DNA from: an uncultured Bacteroidaceae bacterium | GTDB taxonomy: Bacteria; Bacteroidota; Bacteroidia; Bacteroidales; Bacteroidaceae | Assembly (NCBI GenBank): GCA_904502235.1 | Contig: CAJGDP010000001.1 | Location: 62,001 to 126,000 of the forward strand | DNA length: 64,000 nucleotides | Reading direction: 5' to 3' | Shown here: one piece after another, positions 44,126-52,756 of the stretch | How positions within the stretch are numbered: the stretch's first letter is position 1 | How the letters are laid out: every line of letters begins with the position of its first letter | Notes under the pieces: generated by a model | Seen by the model: the letters and a program-made list of their open reading frames with translations, nothing else | Told to the model about the DNA's origin: nothing | Databases searched by the model: none | Position numbers and translations under genes: made by a program

Positions 44126-45304
44126 TTAATCATTTATAAAATCATTGTAGTTTTCGTATGCAGATGTTGTAAATGAAATTTCGTAAATCTCTTCATTATT
44201 TTCGTTTTTCAAATGCTTCTTTTCTATTCGAACACTATCTATGCCATATATTGACAAGTCTGTCATTGTAACTAGTTCGCCTGGCTTTTTTCTAAGTACT
44301 TTTCGTAAAATCCATTCGCCTAGATCTGAATTAGGATTTGACATTAGGGCTTTGCCGTTTGCCTGACAAATTTTAGCAGAAAGTGTCTTTCCGTTTGGTA
44401 GTATGAGCTCAAAAGGAGTATTTCTGTCCGGAAAGAAATAAGGGTATTTCTTATGGATTTCGCGAGGAATAGGTATGTAGACTTCATTCTCGTCTCGTTT
44501 TCTTCCTTCTGCATTCCATTGGTTGAGACCACTTTTAGGCGGAACTTGCATTTTGCCTCCCCGTGTGGAATATAATGGTAGTATGACGTAATCCAAACCT
44601 TTGAATACTTGATTGTTCCTAATATCTTTAATTTCAGTTCCTTTTTCTTCTTTTTGTAATAATTCTGATAAAAGCTGTAGAGGGTCTGATAGAATTTCAA
44701 CAGGTATTTCCTTGTGCGCTGTCGGGAGAATGAAATCTTTCATCAACACACTTTTGCTCTTGTTGAAATTATATAAGCAATTACCTGAAATAAATGAAAT
44801 GGATGTTGTGCTATCTTTAACTTCATGGATGTCGTCGATATCTATAAAATTGTATTCTGTATTAAAGATATTTAATGCTCCATTGCTTCTTCCAACAATA
44901 TGGTATATGGCATTTTCTACATCGTATGTATCATTTGTAACCTGTATTCTGTCATTTCTGAATATAGCAAGTTGTGTAGCCAAATCCTTGCCTTTTAGTG
45001 GGTCAAGTAAAGGCTTAAGTCGGTTGAATTCTGCAATTTTTTCTACAGAATGACCTTTGTTGATTCCAAATGTTTTAATTCCTATACCTAATTTGCCAAG
45101 TCGTGCGTCATATGCAGTACAGGCTCTTGCATCGTTTATCGCTGTATAGTATTTACAGAATAGATTTTCTGCAATTCTGTAATCAAGATAAGGTGTAGAG
45201 CTTTCAGAGAATAATTTAGATAGGCTGGCTAATAGTTTAAGCATTTCAAAATACTTATCGTTGCTTTGCCATGTATTTATAAATTTTGTTCTAAAATCTT
45301 CCAT
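44126..45304 (-). CDS. Probable type II restriction endonuclease with B3-like C-terminal DNA-binding domain
   Basis: A 392-residue protein directly after and overlapping (28 nt) a C5 methyltransferase gene. The N-terminal half contains TAYDARLGKLGIGIKTFG, where Asp66 and Lys77 fit the spacing of a PD-(D/E)xK nuclease site, although the usual Glu is replaced by Ile/Gly. The C-terminal third (from about 240: LPLYSTRGGKMQVPPKSGLNQW, then YIPIPREIHKKYPYFFPDR and NGKAL) resembles the B3-like recognition domain of NgoFVII-type enzymes. It is strongly AT-rich compared with its neighbours. No PLD-type HxK motif is seen, so it is not a standard NgoFVII nuclease. The cut site is not known. Confidence 0.68.
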   Translation of the reverse strand: MEDFRTKFINTWQSNDKYFEMLKLLASLSKLFSESSTPYLDYRIAENLFCKYYTAINDARACTAYDARLGKLGIGIKTFGINKGHSVEKIAEFNRLKPLLDPLKGKDLATQLAIFRNDRIQVTNDTYDVENAIYHIVGRSNGALNIFNTEYNFIDIDDIHEVKDSTTSISFISGNCLYNFNKSKSVLMKDFILPTAHKEIPVEILSDPLQLLSELLQKEEKGTEIKDIRNNQVFKGLDYVILPLYSTRGGKMQVPPKSGLNQWNAEGRKRDENEVYIPIPREIHKKYPYFFPDRNTPFELILPNGKTLSAKICQANGKALMSNPNSDLGEWILRKVLRKKPGELVTMTDLSIYGIDSVRIEKKHLKNENNEEIYEISFTTSAYENYNDFIND

Positions 45305-46434
45305 ATCATCTTACAAACTTTAGTTATTAATGGGACTGCTACGGAATTACCCGCTTGCTTATAGCATGCAGATATTGCTATGTCCGGGAATATAAAATTC
45401 TTAGGAAATCCTTGGAAATTTAAACATTCTCTAGGTGTGAGTTTTCGTATTCCGTATTCAGAGAGAATTAGTGGCACGTTATGTCCACCGGTTCCCATGT
45501 TTGCTGTGAGAGTAGGGCATAATTCGCTCTTATTTTCTCTTACATATTTACGTCTCCACTGATATATTGTGTCTTTAGATGTAATAGCTTGCAATAATTC
45601 ATTGTAATGGGACATCTTTTCCGTATACATGAATTTTTTCTCTTTTACACCTTTCTCAATGCAATCGTGTATCTTATTTGTCAGCTTTTCCTTTTGTGGA
45701 AAGGTGAAATCTGCATAATTAGGTATAAGCTCTTTATTGAAGCATACAATGAATATTCGTTCTCTATTTTGTGGAACATTAGCATATTCTGATGGACTCA
45801 TGACATTATGGAATACATGATATCCTAAATCTTCCAATGTTTGCTTTATAATTGAAAACGTTTTTCCATTGTCATGAGTGTATAGGTTTTTTACATTCTC
45901 TAAGAAAACAGCTTTTGGCTTTTTCTCTTTGATTATTTCTGCAACATCAAAGAATAGAGTACCTCTTGTGTCTTCGAACCCCTTTCTGTAGCCTGCTACA
46001 GAAAAAGCCTGGCATGGAAAACCTCCACATAGTAAATCGAAATTATCGGGAATAGATGCTTTTGTTTCAGGTAGTGTAATATCTCCATGTGGTACATCGC
46101 CAAAATTGGTACAATATGTTTTTTGTGCATTCAAATCCCATTCTGAAGAGAAAACACATTTTCCACCAATTGATTGGCATGCAAGTCTAAAACCTCCAAT
46201 TCCTGCAAATAGATCTATGAAAGTGAATTTCGGGTTTTGTGGAGTAGGAAATGGAATATTGATTTGTTGTGTTTTCATCGAGTCAGTTCTGCTTATAATT
46301 ATGTCAGAATTTCCATAAAGCTCTTCGTATGAAAAGAGTCTTGTCTGAATAATTCTCTTTGTTTTTAATTGACAAAGATACTCATTTAATTTAATGAGTG
46401 TGGATAATTCGGAATTAAAGTTCTTTGTTTGCAT
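45277..46434 (-). CDS. DNA (cytosine-5-)-methyltransferase of a type II system
   Basis: A 385-residue C5 methylase with motifs in order: I FIDLFAGIGGFR (72-83), IV GGFPCQAFSVAG with catalytic Cys141, VI FLENVKNL, VIII PQNRERIFIV, IX RKLTPRECLNFQGFP and X QAGNSVAVPL. The target-recognition region (about 235-335) includes YQWRRKYVRENKSELCPTLT, a form seen in small-site methylases. The first 52 residues precede motif I; an internal ATG before KTQQINI is an alternative start. It lies upstream of and overlaps the endonuclease gene, so protection is made before cutting. Codon use is AT-rich, as in an acquired module. Confidence 0.93.
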   Translation of the reverse strand: MQTKNFNSELSTLIKLNEYLCQLKTKRIIQTRLFSYEELYGNSDIIISRTDSMKTQQINIPFPTPQNPKFTFIDLFAGIGGFRLACQSIGGKCVFSSEWDLNAQKTYCTNFGDVPHGDITLPETKASIPDNFDLLCGGFPCQAFSVAGYRKGFEDTRGTLFFDVAEIIKEKKPKAVFLENVKNLYTHDNGKTFSIIKQTLEDLGYHVFHNVMSPSEYANVPQNRERIFIVCFNKELIPNYADFTFPQKEKLTNKIHDCIEKGVKEKKFMYTEKMSHYNELLQAITSKDTIYQWRRKYVRENKSELCPTLTANMGTGGHNVPLILSEYGIRKLTPRECLNFQGFPKNFIFPDIAISACYKQAGNSVAVPLITKVCKMIWKILEQNL

Positions 46435-46536
46435 TTTTTTTCTTTTTTAATGCAAACATATAATATGAATATACCTCTTGTCAATTATATTGATTTAAAT
46501 TTTGTTAAAAAAGAAGGGTAAAATCTTTAGTAAAAA

Positions 46537-47781
46537 TCATTCTGCAATTGCCGCGGTTCCGAATTTCATGTCGAGTCCGGTGGTGCGTTGGAGTTCAACC
46601 CATGCAACGGCTTTGTTGAACAATGCTTTTATGTATTCGTGGCGCATTTCGTTTTCGTTGCGTTGTACCAGCAGGTAATCGAGGAACGGAATCTCGCCAA
46701 GTTCATATGCCTTTCTTTTGCTTTCAACAACTTTGCGCATGTCGCAGAGCATTGCGGTTGAGAATGTTTCTGTCTGCATTGATGCAAATCCAAAACTGTG
46801 GTATGCCTGCATTACCTCAGTCTCCACCTGCAGACGTGCCTCTTTGACCTCAATCTCGGCTTGATGTGTGATTGTCGCATCAATGATTTTTTCACCCTTG
46901 TTAAGACTCGAGAATTTCAAAGGAACGGCAACTCCTGCCTTTATGGTGGTGAAATCGGGGTCGGAAATATTGTATGTGGCACCGATGTTCACATCAAGTT
47001 CGGGGCGACGTTGTGCTTTGTTGAACTTTGCTCTTGCCTTTGCAATGTCGGCTTGCTCAAGTGCCACAATGATGTCGGGACGTCTTTCCAAAGCAATGTT
47101 GATGTACTCTTGCATCGCAGCAGGCTGTTCGCTGATTTCGAGTGTGCCCATACCGCGTAGGCTTTCTGCTCCATCAAGAGTGTTCATATAGTAGCCGAGC
47201 ATTATTGCGGTGTTTGAGAGCTCGGCTTCGGCATCGAGCACGGCATTGCGTGCCACTCCCTGCGCCATGCGGCTCTCTAGCCAATCGCTCTCGGCGATGT
47301 CGCCCTTTGCAAAGCGTATGCTGTCGTTTGTGGCAACTTCGCACAGTGCTTTATAAACCTCCATGGCTTCGGTGTGTATCATGCAGGCGCGCAGGTGACT
47401 GAGATATGCAATGGTTGCATCGGCGCGGAAGTTGCGCATATACTCTTCCAATAGTGCAACTGCCTGTCTGCGCTCGCTCTCGGCAATGTTTATACGCTCT
47501 CTGCGCACACCAAAGGTGAATGTCTTGCCTAATTCAAACTCTATTCCTTGTCCCAATCCTTTGCTCCAGTCCTCGTTGTTGGTGTATGTTATGGCAAGGG
47601 TGGGGTCGGCAAAAACCTTTGAACCTGTTACACCGGCATCGGCAATGTCTATGTCAAGGCTTTTGGCTGTCAGGGATATGTTGTCTTTGAACACGCGCTC
47701 CATATACTCTCCGTAGGATATGTTCTGCGCTTTGGCTTGCAGAGACAATATTATTGCTGTGAAAAGAATAATTTTCTTCAT
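46537..47781 (-). CDS. Solitary TolC/CzcC-family outer-membrane efflux protein
   Basis: A 414-residue TolC-like protein with a signal peptide (about 18 residues, LQAKAQ) and two coiled-coil halves, the second marked by RKAYELGEIPFLDYLLVQRNENEMRHEYIKAL. It is closer to the CzcC metal-efflux subgroup in length than the TolC protein of the 35-kb operon. There is no RND pump or adaptor beside it, so it must pair with components elsewhere or be a remnant. It lies 25 nt upstream of nothing but AT-rich DNA towards the restriction genes and follows the CCA-type gene. Confidence 0.8.
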   Translation of the reverse strand: MKKIILFTAIILSLQAKAQNISYGEYMERVFKDNISLTAKSLDIDIADAGVTGSKVFADPTLAITYTNNEDWSKGLGQGIEFELGKTFTFGVRRERINIAESERRQAVALLEEYMRNFRADATIAYLSHLRACMIHTEAMEVYKALCEVATNDSIRFAKGDIAESDWLESRMAQGVARNAVLDAEAELSNTAIMLGYYMNTLDGAESLRGMGTLEISEQPAAMQEYINIALERRPDIIVALEQADIAKARAKFNKAQRRPELDVNIGATYNISDPDFTTIKAGVAVPLKFSSLNKGEKIIDATITHQAEIEVKEARLQVETEVMQAYHSFGFASMQTETFSTAMLCDMRKVVESKRKAYELGEIPFLDYLLVQRNENEMRHEYIKALFNKAVAWVELQRTTGLDMKFGTAAIAE

Positions 47782-47806
47782 TTATTGCAATTTTTATGTT
47801 AAAGTC

Positions 47807-49243
47807 TTATTTGTCGGTGGGTGTCAAGCCCATTTTCTTGGCAAGTTCCATTATGTGTGCCAGTGCGGCTTCGTACTCGTTGGGTATCACTCCGTCGAGT
47901 ATGGCCTCTTTCACGGCACTTTTCAGCTGACCTACAGCCGCGCATGGTCCAAGGTTGAAGATGCGCATTATCTCCTCACCGTTTACCGGTGGCTGGAAGT
48001 TTCGTACACGGTCTTTTTCTTCAATGTCTTTCAGCTTCTGGCGTACAATCTGGAAATTGTTAAGGAACTGCTTCTTGCGTGTTTCGTTCTTTGATGTTAT
48101 GTCTGCTTCGCATAGCAACATCAGGTCGTCTATGTCGTCGCCTGCATCAAAGAGCAGACGGCGTACGGCAGAGTCGGTAACCTCGTCGTCGGCAATGGCA
48201 ATGGGGCGCATATGTAGCGAAACAAGCTTTGCCACATATTTCATCTTCTCGTTCTGTGGCATCTTGTAGTCGCGGAACAGCTTGTTCACCATCTTTTCGC
48301 CTACAATGTTGTGGTTATGGAATGTCCACTTCATTACAGGGTCCCAACGTTTTGTTCTTGGTTTGCCGATGTCGTGCAACAGTGCAGCCCAACGGAGCCA
48401 CAGATTGTCGGTCTTCTTTGCAATGTTGTCCAGAACTTCCAACGTGTGGTAGAACATCTCCTTGTGGCTGTAACCGTTCTTGGTCTCCACACCCTGCATT
48501 GCTGTGAGTTGCGGGAAAATTATTTCCAGCAGTCCGCAACGGTCCAGTTCTATGAAACCTTTTGACGGGGTGGGCGACATCATTATCTTGTTGAGTTCGT
48601 CGTTAATCCTTTCGCGAGAGATAATCCTGATTCTCTCCTTGTTCTCGCAAAGTGCTTCGAAGGTCTCGTCTTCGATATAGAAGTTGAGCTGTGTGGCAAA
48701 GCGTACGCAGCGCATCATGCGCAAGGGGTCGTCGCTGAATGTTATACCCGGCTCAAGCGGTGTGCTTATTATGCGGTCTTCAAGGTCCAGCATTCCGTCG
48801 AACGGGTCGACAAGCTCACCGAAACGCTCCTTGTTGAGGCATATCGCCATTGCGTTTATCGTAAAGTCGCGGCGGTTCTGGTCGTCTTCCAGCGTGCCGT
48901 CTTCCACTATGGGGTTACGCGAGTCGTGGCTGTAGCTCTCCTTGCGTGCGCCAACGAACTCAATCTCATGCTCGTGGTATTTGACTTGTGCAGTGCCGTA
49001 ATTGGCAAAAACCGACAGATGCGCTCCTTTTCCCAGCTTTTTGCTGAATGCACGTGCCATCTCAATACCTTTTCCCACAACCACCACATCGATGTCGGTT
49101 GATGGACGCTGCAGGAATATGTCGCGTACATAGCCTCCCACCACATAGCACTCCATGCCCAAGCTGTCGGCTGTTTCTGAAATCTTGCGGAATATAGGGG
49201 TGTCAAGCAGTTTGCAAAGTTCTTCTCTATCGGGTTTATACAT
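47807..49243 (-). CDS. CCA tRNA nucleotidyltransferase/poly(A) polymerase family protein with HD domain
   Basis: A 478-residue enzyme with the class II nucleotidyltransferase head (YVVGGYVRDIFLQRPSTDIDVVVVG, then RRDFTINAMA and DDPLRMMRCVRFA, the B-type motifs) and a C-terminal HD domain (HTLEVLDNI, LLHDIGKPRTKR). It should add or repair the CCA end of tRNA; the tRNAs in this window have no encoded CCA, in keeping with a need for it. The ATG at 49243 is used; an upstream start at 49285 would add a non-conserved 14 residues. Confidence 0.87.
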   Translation of the reverse strand: MYKPDREELCKLLDTPIFRKISETADSLGMECYVVGGYVRDIFLQRPSTDIDVVVVGKGIEMARAFSKKLGKGAHLSVFANYGTAQVKYHEHEIEFVGARKESYSHDSRNPIVEDGTLEDDQNRRDFTINAMAICLNKERFGELVDPFDGMLDLEDRIISTPLEPGITFSDDPLRMMRCVRFATQLNFYIEDETFEALCENKERIRIISRERINDELNKIMMSPTPSKGFIELDRCGLLEIIFPQLTAMQGVETKNGYSHKEMFYHTLEVLDNIAKKTDNLWLRWAALLHDIGKPRTKRWDPVMKWTFHNHNIVGEKMVNKLFRDYKMPQNEKMKYVAKLVSLHMRPIAIADDEVTDSAVRRLLFDAGDDIDDLMLLCEADITSKNETRKKQFLNNFQIVRQKLKDIEEKDRVRNFQPPVNGEEIMRIFNLGPCAAVGQLKSAVKEAILDGVIPNEYEAALAHIMELAKKMGLTPTDK

Positions 49244-49360
49244 AAAAATCTGGTTTAAATCAAATCTATTTGCGAAGATAGTCATTTTCGGGCGATTATG
49301 AAAACAGCACCCGTTAAAATGTAAAAACTATCGCTTGTGGCTCAAAAAGGGATTCCACTC

Positions 49361-49391
49361 TTTGATTGCTTGGATAAATAATGTACTTTTG
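49361..49391 (+). promoter_or_regulatory. Promoter of the unknown lipoprotein gene
   Basis: TTTG (49361-49364), a 19-nt spacer and TACTTTTG (49384-49391) match the consensus exactly; the start would fall about 18 nt before the ATG at 49416. Confidence 0.75.
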
Positions 49392-49415
49392 CACCGATAC
49401 GAATAATACTGTAAG

Positions 49416-50243
49416 ATGAAAAGACTATTCTTCCCGTTGCTTTTTTTGGCAACATCGCTTTTTGTTTCGTGCGAGAAATCTGTAGAAGAGCCTGCGCGTC
49501 AATTGCTTGCCAAGGCAAAGGAACACTATTCCCAGAATAATTACAACAACGCAAGGTTGCTTATCGACAGCATTTCGGTAACTTATCCCAAGGCCTACAA
49601 GACACGCCGTGAGGCTGAAATATTGCGTCGCGAGGTGATGCTCAAGGAGAAACATCGTGATGTGGAGTATTTTGCTGATATGTATGAGATGCTGTCGGAA
49701 CGTCGCGATTCACTTGTTACCTCATTCACATTCAATAAGGATGGACAATATCAGGATATGGGCTATTACACCGTACCCTCTCAGGCAATAGCATTGAATC
49801 CTTTCAACTCCTTCTTGCGTGCGAGTGTAAAGGAGAACGGAGATGCATACCTCACATCGTATTACCGTGGTGCAAAGATTGCACACAGAACCTTGAAGGT
49901 ATCTACCGAAGAGAGTTATGTAACTTGCGACAATCCATTCTCTTCAAGGTCTTATTGGTATCTGGGTGTATATAACGAACGACGCGACTACCGTTATGGA
50001 ACCGATGGCGGAATAATGGATTTTATAGCGTCGGCTACAACACCAATTAAGGTGGCGATTTCGGGCGACCAGGGAAAATATGAGTATATGTTGCGTAGCG
50101 AAGACATGGCTGCGATAAGAAGTGTTATTGAACTCTCCAATCTTTTGAAAATGGTGGAGGAAGCGCGTAATATGCGCGACGAGGCGCAACGCTCGCTCGA
50201 CTTCCTAATCAAGAGTCAGCAACGCTCTCAAGCAAATCAATAA
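49416..50243 (+). CDS. Lipoprotein of unknown function with TPR-like N-terminus
   Basis: A 275-residue predicted lipoprotein (lipobox FVSC, Cys19). Residues 25-75 look like a helical TPR-like pair (ARQLLAKAKEHYSQNNYNNARLLIDSISVTYP), then a coiled part, a beta-rich middle (110-230) with ALNPFNSFLRASVKENGDAYLTSYYRG, and a C-terminal coiled coil (245-270). I do not recognise a characterised family. It has its own promoter and a shared terminator, so it is monocistronic. The helix-then-beta arrangement suggests an envelope-associated structural or assembly role, but nothing shows it directly. Confidence 0.8.
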   Translation: MKRLFFPLLFLATSLFVSCEKSVEEPARQLLAKAKEHYSQNNYNNARLLIDSISVTYPKAYKTRREAEILRREVMLKEKHRDVEYFADMYEMLSERRDSLVTSFTFNKDGQYQDMGYYTVPSQAIALNPFNSFLRASVKENGDAYLTSYYRGAKIAHRTLKVSTEESYVTCDNPFSSRSYWYLGVYNERRDYRYGTDGGIMDFIASATTPIKVAISGDQGKYEYMLRSEDMAAIRSVIELSNLLKMVEEARNMRDEAQRSLDFLIKSQQRSQANQ

Positions 50244-50274
50244 AAAAGTCTTCAACCGCGGTTGAAGACTTTTT
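50243..50274. terminator. Perfect palindrome terminator between the lipoprotein gene and ackA
   Basis: A 32-nt perfect palindrome centred on CCGCGG, with five A at the left and five T at the right, begins at the last base of the lipoprotein stop and lies 20 nt from the convergent ackA stop. It can end both transcripts. Confidence 0.88.
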
Positions 50275-50294
50275 AGTTTATATTGTTCCGGATC

Positions 50295-51500
50295 TTATTT
50301 CAAATCCTTGACAATCTCGTATGTGTCGCTTGCAATCATCATCTCCTCGTCTGTTGGGATAAGCAATACCTTAACCTTTGAGTCGGGAGTAGAAAGCACT
50401 GCTTCCTCGCCACGCATCTTGTTGTTGACCTCTTTGTCAAGGTTAACGCCAAGGAATTCAAGACCTTCGAGTGCTGCTTCACGACAATCTGCCTGATTCT
50501 CGCCAACACCACCTGCGAAGATGATGATATCAACACCACCCATAGCGGCTGCATATGCACCGATGTATTTCTTGATGCGGTAGAAGTTCATTGTGTTTGA
50601 AAGCTGAGCGCGCTTGTTGCCCTCTTCAGCAGCTGCCTTGACTTCGCGCATATCTGATGAAATACCGCTAATGCCGGCAACACCCGATTTCTTGTTGAGC
50701 ATGTCAATTACACCCTGCATGTCAAGACCTGTCTTGTCCATGATATATGGGAATGCACCCGGGTCGACATCGCCACTGCGTGTACCCATCATAAGACCTG
50801 CGAGTGGAGTCATACCCATTGATGTATCAACGCTCTTGCCATCCTTCACAGCTGCAATAGAAGCACCGTTACCGATGTGGCAGGTAATAATCTTGCTACC
50901 TTCTGCAGGAATGTTTAGCATCTCCAATGCACGCTTTGTGATATAACGGTGCGATGTTCCGTGGAAACCGTAACGACGTACGCCGTAATTCTCATAAAGC
51001 TCGTATGGAAGAGCATACATGTAAGCGTAATCGGGCATTGTCTGGTGGAATGCTGTGTCGAATACACCAACCTGAGGCATATCGGGGGCAACCTCCTTAA
51101 CAGCGTTTACACCCTTGAGGTTAGCAGGGTTGTGGAGTGGAGCAAGGTCGTTGCATGCCTCGAAAACCTCAAGAACCTCGTCTGTCAGCAGAGTAGATGC
51201 ACTGAACTTCTCGCCACCGTGAACCATACGATGACCTACAGCGTCAATCTCATCGATTGAGCTTACTGCACCGTATTTCTCGCTTGTAAGAATGTCAAAA
51301 ATCAAACGTACACCGATAGTGTGCTCGGGAATTGATGTAAAGATAGTCTCCTTTTCGCCATTGGGAAGGTTGAACTTCAGGAATGAACCCTCAAGACCAA
51401 TCTTCTCGATACCACCCTTTGCAAGTACGTTCTTTGCCTCAATGTCAATCAACTGATATTTGATTGATGAACTACCACAGTTCAATACTAATATTTTCAT
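50295..51500 (-). CDS. ackA: Acetate kinase
   Basis: A 401-residue kinase opening MKILVLNCGSSSIKYQ (signature 1), with VFDTAFHQTMPDYAYMYALP (signature 2), HIGNGASIAAV and FAGGVGENQ. It converts acetyl phosphate and ADP to acetate and ATP, the energy-yielding end of acetate fermentation. It follows pta by 30 nt in the same operon. Confidence 0.97.
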   Translation of the reverse strand: MKILVLNCGSSSIKYQLIDIEAKNVLAKGGIEKIGLEGSFLKFNLPNGEKETIFTSIPEHTIGVRLIFDILTSEKYGAVSSIDEIDAVGHRMVHGGEKFSASTLLTDEVLEVFEACNDLAPLHNPANLKGVNAVKEVAPDMPQVGVFDTAFHQTMPDYAYMYALPYELYENYGVRRYGFHGTSHRYITKRALEMLNIPAEGSKIITCHIGNGASIAAVKDGKSVDTSMGMTPLAGLMMGTRSGDVDPGAFPYIMDKTGLDMQGVIDMLNKKSGVAGISGISSDMREVKAAAEEGNKRAQLSNTMNFYRIKKYIGAYAAAMGGVDIIIFAGGVGENQADCREAALEGLEFLGVNLDKEVNNKMRGEEAVLSTPDSKVKVLLIPTDEEMMIASDTYEIVKDLK

Positions 51501-51530
51501 ATCGTATATTCGTGTTTATTTGTTGTTTAC

Positions 51531-52541
51531 TTATTTTTTTGCAGCAATAGCCTGGTTTGCAGTGATTGCAATCATCATGTATACATCCTCAACAGAGCAT
51601 CCGCGTGAAAGGTCGTTTACAGGACGTGCGATACCCTGGAGTACGGGACCGATAGCCTCTGCATTGCCCAAACGCTGAACGAGCTTGTAACCGATGTTAC
51701 CTGCACCAAGGTCGGGGAATACAAGAACGTTTGCCTTGCCGGCAACCTTTGAACCGGGAGCCTTGCTCTGACCTACGAATGGAACAAGAGCTGCATCAGC
51801 CTGCAACTCGCCGTCGAGCGACAACTCTGGGTCGAGCTCGTGAGCAAGTTTTGTAGCCTCTGTAACCTTGTCTACCATCTCGTGCTTTGCAGAACCCTTA
51901 GTAGAGAAGCTGAGCATTGCAACGCGTGGCTCTTCGAAACCACCGATAGCCTTTGCTGTCTGTGCAGTACAAACTGCAATCTGTGAAAGCTGGTTTGCAT
52001 CGGGCTGTGGAGTAACGGCAACGTCTGCAACAAAGAGAACACCGTCTTCGCCATACTCTTTAGCATTTGTGATAAGCATCATGGCACCGCTTACGCATGT
52101 GATACCCGGAGTGGTCTTGATAATCTGCAATGCAGGACGAAGAACATTACCTGTTGTATTCAAAGCACCTGCTACCTGACCGTCTGCATCACCGTTCTTG
52201 ATGATAAGGCAACCTAGGTACAATGGATTGCATACAAGTTTCTGTGCATCTTCCATTGTCATACCCTTTGACTTACGCAACTCAAAAAGAAGGTTTGCAT
52301 ACTTTTCTGCATCGGGGTTGTTGTTCGGGTCGATGATAGTAGCCTTCTCGATGTTTGTAAGACCGTTCTTCTCGGCAAGAGCGAGAACCTCCTCGCGGTT
52401 AGCGATAAGAATTACCTCTGCAATGCCGTCGGCAATAGCTTTGTCGGCAGCCTTGAGTGTACGCTCCTCTGTACCTTCGGGGAGAACGATGCGCTGCTTG
52501 TTCTGCTGTGCGCGTTCAATTAGATTTTTAATAACATCCAT
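51531..52541 (-). CDS. pta: Phosphate acetyltransferase
   Basis: The 336-residue short form without the N-terminal regulatory domain, as in clostridia and Bacteroidetes. Visible motifs include VLPEGTEERTLKAADKA, KNGDADGQVAGALNTTG and VFPDLGAGNIGYKLVQRLG. It makes acetyl phosphate from acetyl-CoA, feeding AckA. First gene of the pta-ackA operon. Confidence 0.97.
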   Translation of the reverse strand: MDVIKNLIERAQQNKQRIVLPEGTEERTLKAADKAIADGIAEVILIANREEVLALAEKNGLTNIEKATIIDPNNNPDAEKYANLLFELRKSKGMTMEDAQKLVCNPLYLGCLIIKNGDADGQVAGALNTTGNVLRPALQIIKTTPGITCVSGAMMLITNAKEYGEDGVLFVADVAVTPQPDANQLSQIAVCTAQTAKAIGGFEEPRVAMLSFSTKGSAKHEMVDKVTEATKLAHELDPELSLDGELQADAALVPFVGQSKAPGSKVAGKANVLVFPDLGAGNIGYKLVQRLGNAEAIGPVLQGIARPVNDLSRGCSVEDVYMMIAITANQAIAAKK

Positions 52542-52615
52542 AGTATAAATAATTTAATTTTGTAAAAATCCGTTTTTTATGTCTGTGGAGTGTTATCACG
52601 CAGGCATACATAGTA

Positions 52616-52646
52616 CAAAGGTAACTTAAACAGAATACTTGGCAAA
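52616..52646 (-). promoter_or_regulatory. pta-ackA promoter
   Basis: On the minus strand TTTG (52646-52643), a 19-nt spacer and TACCTTTG (52623-52616) match the consensus exactly. The leader is about 65 nt. Confidence 0.78.
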
Positions 52647-52689
52647 ATAAATTCTGTTTAATTTCGGTAGGAAAATAATATTTGATGAA

Positions 52690-52736
52690 AAAATATAAAA
52701 AGTAAAATTGGACGACATTTTTTTGTCGCCCAATTT
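52690..52736 (-). terminator. hisS terminator
   Basis: Arms AAATTGGACGAC and GTCGCCCAATTT pair with one mismatch around a U-rich loop, followed on the minus strand by a U-rich tail. It lies 20 nt past the hisS stop. Confidence 0.8.
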
Positions 52737-52756
52737 CGCTTATATATGTCTTTGCT

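Noticed and set aside
44092..46536. Insertion-sequence ends or target duplications around the restriction genes.
   Set aside because: No matching direct or inverted repeats and no transposase were found at the two borders.
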